A DNA stretch of 20,465 nucleotides from positions 1 to 20,465 of the forward strand of contig SPMW01000032.1 of NCBI GenBank assembly GCA_009827235.1, read 5' to 3'. The DNA comes from Candidatus Campylobacter infans (GTDB taxonomy: Bacteria; Campylobacterota; Campylobacteria; Campylobacterales; Campylobacteraceae). Below are positions 15,781 to 20,465 of this stretch, in pieces; the stretch's first letter is position 1; every line of letters begins with the position of its first letter. The translations under genes and the position numbers were made by a program. Below the pieces are notes generated by a model, which was not told the DNA's origin, did no database searches, and was given only the letters and a program-made list of their open reading frames with translations.

Positions 15781-16458
15781 ATGACACAAAAAGAACTAGA
15801 TGCTTTGATGGGTTATGATGCTAGCGATGAAGATAGCCAAGCTGATACCAGCGCAGATGATACAAGCAAAAGCCCTAGCAATGAAATTTCAAGTGATTTT
15901 AAGATAAACTCAGATGCTAATTGGCCGCCTCCACCACCAACAGCCGATCATAAAATGGTTCAACAATTAGATGATGTTACAAAAGATAGCGAAGAAAAAG
16001 CCACCCAAGTGCTTGATATGATTGATGCTTTAAATGCAATTTTAACAGATAGCGAGGCACAAGCCAACGAGGTGAAAGAATTGCTAAATAAAAATTTAGA
16101 TATTTTTAGCAAACTAATAGATAAATTTCCTCATATTTCTACCTTTGTTACTCTAAAAGACGAAAACCAAAACGCAGTAAATAAAGTAGATGAAATAATT
16201 AAAAAGCTTCAAAACGGCCAAGATGATTGTATGTCTGTAATGGATGTGATGCAATACCAAGATATCCATCGCCAAAAAATAGAACGCGTAATTAATGTAA
16301 TGCGTGCGCTTATTAAGTATATGAATAGTTTATTTGAAAGCGATGTAGATGATAAAAAACGCCCACCAAGCGCAGTGTATTTAGATGGTGATAAAACCGA
16401 TAATTTAATGAGCGATGAAGATATAGAAGCCTTAATCAATTCTTTTGCTAAAAAATAA
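15781..16458 (+). CDS. cheZ: Chemotaxis phosphatase CheZ, remote Campylobacterota type
   Basis: A 225-residue helical protein that would dephosphorylate CheY-P and so set flagellar switching. The catalytic motif QDIHRQ aligns with E. coli QDLTGQ, placing the key Gln at residue 165 and the paired Asp at 161. An acidic, Pro-containing linker (about 12-60) precedes the long helical bundle. The C-terminus ends in DEDIEALINSFAKK, like the CheY-binding tail of CheZ. The N-terminus TQKELDALMG resembles the FliM switch peptide (SQEEIDALL), also a CheY-binding element. It starts its own transcription unit and is followed 5 bases later by the U32 gene, the order found in C. jejuni. Confidence 0.9.
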   Translation: MTQKELDALMGYDASDEDSQADTSADDTSKSPSNEISSDFKINSDANWPPPPPTADHKMVQQLDDVTKDSEEKATQVLDMIDALNAILTDSEAQANEVKELLNKNLDIFSKLIDKFPHISTFVTLKDENQNAVNKVDEIIKKLQNGQDDCMSVMDVMQYQDIHRQKIERVINVMRALIKYMNSLFESDVDDKKRPPSAVYLDGDKTDNLMSDEDIEALINSFAKK

Positions 16459-16463
16459 TAGTA

Positions 16464-17726
16464 ATGAAAAAACCAGAGCTATTATCACCAGCGGGCAATC
16501 TAACTAAGCTTAAAATAGCACTTGAATACGGCGCTGATGCGGTGTATGCGAGTGTGGGGAGCTTTTCTTTAAGGGCTAGAAGTGGCAAAGAGTTTGATTT
16601 GGAGAGTTTTAGCGAGGGTGTGCGCTATACGCATTCTAAGGGCGCTAAATTTTATGCCACTTTAAATGCCTTTGCCTTTAATGGACAAATAGAGCCATTA
16701 AAACGCCACATAAAAGCTATGGCAGAAATGGGCGTTGATGCTTTTATTATCGCATCGGCTGGGATTATGAGCCTTGCAAAAGAATTAGCCCCAAATATAC
16801 AAATTCACCTCTCAACCCAAGCAAATGTAATGAATTATTTAGATGCTAAGGTCTATATGGATATGGGCGCGCGCCGTATTGTGTTGGCAAGAGAGCTTAG
16901 CTTAAAAGATGTGGTTTTGATTAAAGAAAAGCTACCAGAGCTTGAAATAGAGATATTTTGCCATGGTTCTATGTGTTTTGCTTATTCTGGGCGTTGTTTA
17001 ATCTCAGCCGTGCAAAATGGCCGTAGCTCAAATCGTGGCGCGTGCGCAAATGATTGCAGGTTTGCTTATAATCTTTATGCTCATAATGAAAATAGCGGAG
17101 TGCTTTTTAAGATCGAGCAAAACGAGCAGGGCACGCATATTTTTAATTCAAAGGATTTAAATTTAAGTGCGCATATAGAACAAATTTTAAAAAGCAACGC
17201 CATCGACAGCTTGAAAATCGAAGGACGCACAAAAAGCGAATATTATGTAGCTTGCGCTACTAGGGCTTATAGAATGGCTATTGATGATGCGATGAGTGGA
17301 AATTTTAGACCAGAGCTTTATGCTGATGAGCTAAATACGCTAAAAAATCGCGGTTTTAGCGATGGGTATTTGATTTCGCGCCCTTATGAAAAAACAGATA
17401 TGCAAAACCTTGACACAAATATTTCAGAAGGCTTGGCGCAAGTGGAGTGTTTTAGTCAAGATGCTAAGAGTTTTTTGGCTAAGGGGCAAATTTATTTAAA
17501 TAAAGATTATGAAATTTTAGCTCCCCTAAGCGCTAAATTAAAGCCCTTTAAAGATGAAATAGGTGAAATTTTTGAGCGCGATGGTAGGTTTTATCTGCGC
17601 TTTTTTAAGCTGCTTAGCGTAAATGGTAAAGAATTTAATGAAATCCACAGCGGCAATACCAACGCCATTTTACTACCACAAAATATGCCAGCTTTTAGCT
17701 TTTTGCGCAGTAGAATTAATAAGTGA
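16464..17726 (+). CDS. Peptidase U32 family protein, TrhP-like tRNA hydroxylation protein
   Basis: A 420-residue protein with the U32 signature EIFCHGSMCFAYSGRC and the typical start PELLSPAGN. Cysteines 171, 178, 194 and 198 match the four that hold an iron-sulfur cluster in this family. Members were first called collagenase-like peptidases, but E. coli TrhP (YegQ) and RlhA act in hydroxylating RNA (5-hydroxyuridine at tRNA position 34 for TrhP). Overall length and the C-terminal part fit TrhP better than the long RlhA. Older Campylobacter annotation calls it a protease; I regard that as unlikely. It is 5 bases after cheZ, probably cotranscribed, with no obvious functional link. Confidence 0.85.
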   Translation: MKKPELLSPAGNLTKLKIALEYGADAVYASVGSFSLRARSGKEFDLESFSEGVRYTHSKGAKFYATLNAFAFNGQIEPLKRHIKAMAEMGVDAFIIASAGIMSLAKELAPNIQIHLSTQANVMNYLDAKVYMDMGARRIVLARELSLKDVVLIKEKLPELEIEIFCHGSMCFAYSGRCLISAVQNGRSSNRGACANDCRFAYNLYAHNENSGVLFKIEQNEQGTHIFNSKDLNLSAHIEQILKSNAIDSLKIEGRTKSEYYVACATRAYRMAIDDAMSGNFRPELYADELNTLKNRGFSDGYLISRPYEKTDMQNLDTNISEGLAQVECFSQDAKSFLAKGQIYLNKDYEILAPLSAKLKPFKDEIGEIFERDGRFYLRFFKLLSVNGKEFNEIHSGNTNAILLPQNMPAFSFLRSRINK

Positions 17727-17734
17727 GCTAAGTT

Positions 17735-18211
17735 ATGCGCATTAAAATTTTAATAATTTTGAGTGCGGTTTTGTTTTTTGTGGCTTGCGAAAATAAAAGA
17801 GAGCATTTTAGCGTAAATACAAATGAACGCTTTGTTAGCACTTATGAAGCAAGCACACAAATTTTAAAATTTGAAGGCGTAAATAAGCCTTTTGTGCTGT
17901 TTTTTTTCAGCAAGGATTGTGCTGTTTGTGCTGAGCAAATCCCTGTATTAAATGAAATACAAAAAAGCAGCGAGGCCAAGATAATAGGAATTTTAAATTA
18001 CAAAACTAATAAAGCCGATGATATAAAAATGCTAAAAAGCAAGGGCGTTGAGTTTTCTACCATAAATGATGCAAAATCTGTAAAATATTTTTCAAATATT
18101 ATAGGCGGAGTTTTTGGCACGCCTGTGAGCGTGATATATTCAGCAGATGGTAAAGAAAAACAGAAATTTTTGGGTTTGTATTCAAAAGCAGCTTTTATGA
18201 AAGAATTTTAA
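17735..18211 (+). CDS. Thioredoxin-like lipoprotein (TlpA-type)
   Basis: A 158-residue lipoprotein with lipobox FVAC, so Cys18 should be lipidated and the protein tethered on the periplasmic side. The rest is a thioredoxin fold: FFFSKDCAVCAEQIP with a redox Cys62-x-x-Cys65 and the cis-proline loop FGTPVSV. It probably reduces or shuffles disulfides in the envelope, for example in cytochrome c maturation, but the partner is unknown. It lies 8 bases after the U32 gene and 20 bases before agmatine deiminase; the pairing with agmatine deiminase also occurs in C. jejuni. A run of eight T (17900-17907) within the TTT TTT codons before CxxC is the longest homopolymer in this gene. Confidence 0.85.
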   Translation: MRIKILIILSAVLFFVACENKREHFSVNTNERFVSTYEASTQILKFEGVNKPFVLFFFSKDCAVCAEQIPVLNEIQKSSEAKIIGILNYKTNKADDIKMLKSKGVEFSTINDAKSVKYFSNIIGGVFGTPVSVIYSADGKEKQKFLGLYSKAAFMKEF

Positions 18212-18231
18212 GCTAAACAAGGATAAAGCAA

Positions 18232-19236
18232 ATGAAAACTAATCAAAATGGCGTGCTTAGAGCCTTTGGCGAATGGGAAGAACAAGAGCTTTTAATGCTG
18301 TCTTTACCGCATGCTAAAAGCGACTGGGCGCCGTATCTTAGCCAAATAACCGCATCTTATGTGGAATTTGCAAATGTGCTTTGTAGATATCAAAATTTAC
18401 TTTTAATCGCCCCTGACGAAAAATATTTTGAGCCATTTAAGCACATAAAAAACGCCAGCTTTTTTAAATGCGCTACAAATGATACTTGGATAAGAGATTA
18501 TGGCGCCATAGATGTTTTGGGCGAAAATGGCGCGTTTAGCTATGATTTTAGCTTTAATGCTTGGGGCGGTAAGTTTGAAAGCGGGCTAGATGATAATGTA
18601 AATGCTTTATTGTTTGAAAGTGGAGCCTTAAAAGGTGAGCTTAGGCGCGTGCCATTCGTGCTTGAAGGCGGTAGTGTAGAGTTTAATGGGCGCGGAGTTT
18701 TACTAACAACTAGTAAATGCTTGCTAAATGAAAACCGCGCGCATAGCGATAAAGGCGCGCTTGAAATTAAATTAAAAGAATTATTCAATTTAGAGCGCAT
18801 AATTTGGCTAGATCACGGAGAAATAATAGGCGATGATACCGATAGCCATATAGATACTCTTGCGCGCTTTGTTAATGAAAAGGTTATAGTTTATTGTGCT
18901 TGCGATGATAAAAATGATGCACATTTTATGCCACTTAAAGCTATGGAAAATGAGCTAAAAAATAGCGGATTTGAGCTGGTGCCGTTATTTTTACCGCGTG
19001 CTTTGGAGTTTATGGGGCGAAGGCTTGGGGCTACTTATTGTAATTTTGTTTTTATAAATGATGCTTTAATAGTGCCAACTTATGGAGATAAAAAAGCCGA
19101 TGAGCGCGCGCTTGGCACGCTTAGAGAGGTGGTTAAAGACAGAGATATTATAGGCGTAGATGCTAGGATTTTTATACGCCAAAATGGTAGTTTGCATTGT
19201 AGCTGTCAAAACCGCTTTAAAGCAGCGCGAAATTAA
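18232..19236 (+). CDS. aguA: Agmatine deiminase (peptidylarginine deiminase family)
   Basis: A 334-residue guanidine-modifying enzyme that converts agmatine to N-carbamoylputrescine and ammonia in the arginine-to-putrescine route. Family motifs are present in order: substrate-site WIRDYGAI (86-93), VLEGGSVEFNG, GDDTDSHIDTLARF with catalytic His206, and the nucleophile Cys323 in GSLHCSC. The start has a strong AAGGATAAA ribosome site. The next pathway enzyme, N-carbamoylputrescine amidase (aguB), is not in the window; downstream is the convergent fliP. It is the last gene of the cheZ run and is followed by a GC-capped hairpin. Confidence 0.9.
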   Translation: MKTNQNGVLRAFGEWEEQELLMLSLPHAKSDWAPYLSQITASYVEFANVLCRYQNLLLIAPDEKYFEPFKHIKNASFFKCATNDTWIRDYGAIDVLGENGAFSYDFSFNAWGGKFESGLDDNVNALLFESGALKGELRRVPFVLEGGSVEFNGRGVLLTTSKCLLNENRAHSDKGALEIKLKELFNLERIIWLDHGEIIGDDTDSHIDTLARFVNEKVIVYCACDDKNDAHFMPLKAMENELKNSGFELVPLFLPRALEFMGRRLGATYCNFVFINDALIVPTYGDKKADERALGTLREVVKDRDIIGVDARIFIRQNGSLHCSCQNRFKAARN

Positions 19237-19402
19237 AATTTATTTAATTTAAAATATTTTTAAGCCAAATTTTAAAATTTATTTAATTAAATTTTAAGTT
19301 TGGCTTTCTTAGCAAGCCTAAAATCAACAAATTTTAATGCCTTAAATTTTAAAATTTATTTAATTTAAGATGTTTTTAAGCAAAATTCTAAAATTTATTT
19401 AA
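19235..19402 (+). repeat. 52-bp direct repeat pair between aguA and fliP
   Basis: Positions 19235-19286 and 19351-19402 match at 48 of 52 bases, 116 bp apart. Each copy begins and ends with AAAATTTATTTAA. The first copy starts inside the aguA stop codon and holds the left arm of the terminator hairpin; the second ends 11 bases before the fliP 3' end. Confidence 0.88.
19262..19306. terminator. Bidirectional terminator between aguA and fliP
   Basis: AAGCCAAA (19262-19269) pairs with TTTGGCTT (19299-19306), and inside it TTAAAATTT (19272-19280) pairs with AAATTTTAA (19289-19297), leaving a short loop and a small bulge. TCTT follows on the + strand. It is the only hairpin with a GC base in the gap between these convergent genes. 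Confidence 0.6.
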
Positions 19403-19413
19403 AATTTGGCTGA

Positions 19414-20142
19414 TTATTTAAAGCTGGCTACTAAATTTTCAACAAGCAAATTCCAACCATCAACTAGCACAAAAATAAGCAACTTAAACGGCAAAGAAAT
19501 CATCACGGGCGGAAGCATCATCATACCCATAGACATTAGCACAGAGCTTACTATCATATCTATAACCAAAAATGGCAAATACAGCAAAAAGGCTATTTCA
19601 AAGGCTGTTTTAAGCTCACTAATCACAAAAGCCGGCGCGGCGATGCTAAAAGGTATATCATCTACACTTGTTGGGTTTGGTAGCTCTCTAATGCGGTAAA
19701 ATAGCGCTAAATCCTTTTCTCTTGTATTTCTTATCATAAACTCTTTAAACGGCTTGCTACCTAGATCAAAGGCTTGTGTGTAGCTGATATTACCATCTAA
19801 ATACGGCTTTATGCCTTGTTCGTAGCTTTTTTTGCCCACTGGCTCCATTATGAAAAATGTAAGAATTAACGCAAGCGAGATTAAGATATTAGTCGGTGGC
19901 ATTTGTTGTGTGCCCATGGCTTGTCGCATAAATGAAAATACTATAATCAAGCGTAAAAAGCTAGTCATAATAAATAAAAGCGATGGTGCTAAGGCGAGCA
20001 AGGTTAAAACTATTATTACATTTAAGCTAGCAACTAAGCTAGCTGGTGTATCGGGCGCGCTTAGGCTAAGATTTATGCTAGGAATACTCTCAGCTCCAAA
20101 AGAGCAAACAAATAAGCCAAAAAGTAAAAAAATGCTTTTCAA
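19414..20142 (-). CDS. fliP: Flagellar export apparatus protein FliP
   Basis: A 242-residue core subunit of the flagellar type III export gate, which forms a ring with FliQ and FliR. It has a cleavable signal peptide (about 1-17, ending SFGAES), then membrane segments at about 42-62, 86-104, 180-200 and 203-228. The family landmarks PSLLFIMTSFLRLIIVFSFMRQA, NILISLALILTFFIM, FSIAAPAFVISELKTAF and MGMMMLPP are all present (given here in parts: SLLFIMTSFLRLIIVFS, AFVISELKTAF). The first codon is TTG, with AGGA six bases upstream and no in-frame ATG available, so I accept the TTG. fliP divergent from glmU is the C. jejuni order. Confidence 0.95.
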   Translation of the reverse strand: MKSIFLLFGLFVCSFGAESIPSINLSLSAPDTPASLVASLNVIIVLTLLALAPSLLFIMTSFLRLIIVFSFMRQAMGTQQMPPTNILISLALILTFFIMEPVGKKSYEQGIKPYLDGNISYTQAFDLGSKPFKEFMIRNTREKDLALFYRIRELPNPTSVDDIPFSIAAPAFVISELKTAFEIAFLLYLPFLVIDMIVSSVLMSMGMMMLPPVMISLPFKLLIFVLVDGWNLLVENLVASFK

Positions 20143-20210
20143 ATCATATCCTAGCGCAAAAATAAGAGTGGATATTAGCTAATTTAATGTAAATTTATGC
20201 TGAGATTAGT

Positions 20211-20216
20211 TACAAT
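20211..20216 (+). promoter_or_regulatory. Promoter -10 box of glmU
   Basis: TACAAT, 28 bases before the glmU ATG, fits a sigma-70 -10 box. The 102-bp gap must also hold the fliP promoter; on the minus strand a TAATAT near 20171-20176 is a weak candidate. Confidence 0.45.
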
Positions 20217-20244
20217 GCGCCATCATTTTTTACGAAAGAAAGCT

Positions 20245-20465
20245 ATGGACGCGGTTTCAGTTATTATATTAGCAGCGGGTGAGGGCACTCGTATGCATTC
20301 ATCTAAGCCTAAGGTACTTCATGAGGTTTGTGGGTATTCTATGCTAGCGCATGTTTTAAACGAAGCATTAAAGACAAGTGATGATATTTGCGTGGTTTTA
20401 GGGCATAAATTTGATGAGGTAAGCGCTCATTTAAATGAAAATTTTTCTTATGAAATGCGCAAAAA
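20245..20465 (+). CDS. glmU: Bifunctional GlmU, N-terminal part (cut by window edge)
   Basis: The first 73 codons of the enzyme that acetylates glucosamine-1-phosphate and uridylylates it to UDP-GlcNAc, the precursor of peptidoglycan and LPS. The nucleotide-binding signature [18 protein letters not shown] (residues 9-26) is complete, which identifies the uridylyltransferase domain; the acetyltransferase half lies beyond the window. Start is the ATG at 20245. The reading frame is intact to the edge. Confidence 0.9.
   Translation, partial: MDAVSVIILAAGEGTRMHSSKPKVLHEVCGYSMLAHVLNEALKTSDDICVVLGHKFDEVSAHLNENFSYEMRK

Noticed and set aside
1..20465. Phase-variable poly-G tracts as found in C. jejuni surface genes
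   Set aside because: No run of seven or more G or C was seen in any coding region; the longest homopolymers are A/T runs of eight.

Overview
The window looks like a chromosomal segment from a low-G+C member of the Campylobacterota, most likely Campylobacter or a close relative. Three things point there. The first is the gene families and their neighbours: yajC-secD-secF beside leuS and a small membrane protein, fliP divergent from glmU, a remote-type CheZ beside a U32-family protein, and a thioredoxin-like lipoprotein beside agmatine deiminase. The second is the separate biotin-carrier subunit of pyruvate carboxylase. The third is AT-rich intergenic DNA full of the palindrome AAAATTTTAAAATTTT. 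The species cannot be fixed from sequence alone. I see no rRNA, tRNA, CRISPR array, transposase or prophage gene.

Layout. Positions 1-1000 hold no gene. This stretch is a mosaic of diverged repeats with extreme strand asymmetry (G about four times C on the + strand by hand count), and it is the strangest part of the window. A terminator hairpin near 1084-1109 closes pycB, which lies on the minus strand (1149-2942). Divergent from pycB is a SCO1/SenC copper chaperone (3090-3638). It converges on lnt (3766-5007, minus), an apparently minimal apolipoprotein N-acyltransferase whose 5' end overlaps the start of yajC head to head by 25 bp.

From 4983 to 19236 every gene is on the plus strand. First is the yajC-secD-secF translocase operon (4983-7853), ending in an AT-rich hairpin. 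A second tightly spaced run follows: a DUF6394-like membrane protein, leuS, lptE, a GGDEF diguanylate cyclase, rmuC and a type II-like asparaginase (8094-15726). A third run (15781-19236) starts at a good -10 box and holds cheZ, a U32-family protein (TrhP-like), a thioredoxin-like lipoprotein and agmatine deiminase. It ends at a hairpin that also faces the convergent fliP (19414-20142, minus). Divergent from fliP is the 5' end of glmU, cut by the window edge.

Functionally this is mostly housekeeping. It covers envelope biogenesis (SecDF-YajC export, Lnt lipoprotein acylation, LptE in LPS assembly, GlmU in UDP-GlcNAc synthesis), translation and tRNA modification (LeuRS, TrhP-like), motility and signalling (FliP, CheZ, cyclase), and central or nitrogen metabolism (PycB, asparaginase, agmatine deiminase). 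No gene here forms an obviously new system. The points worth pursuing are the skewed repeat mosaic, the reduced Lnt and its overlap with yajC, and the FliM/CheZ-like peptides at both ends of CheZ.
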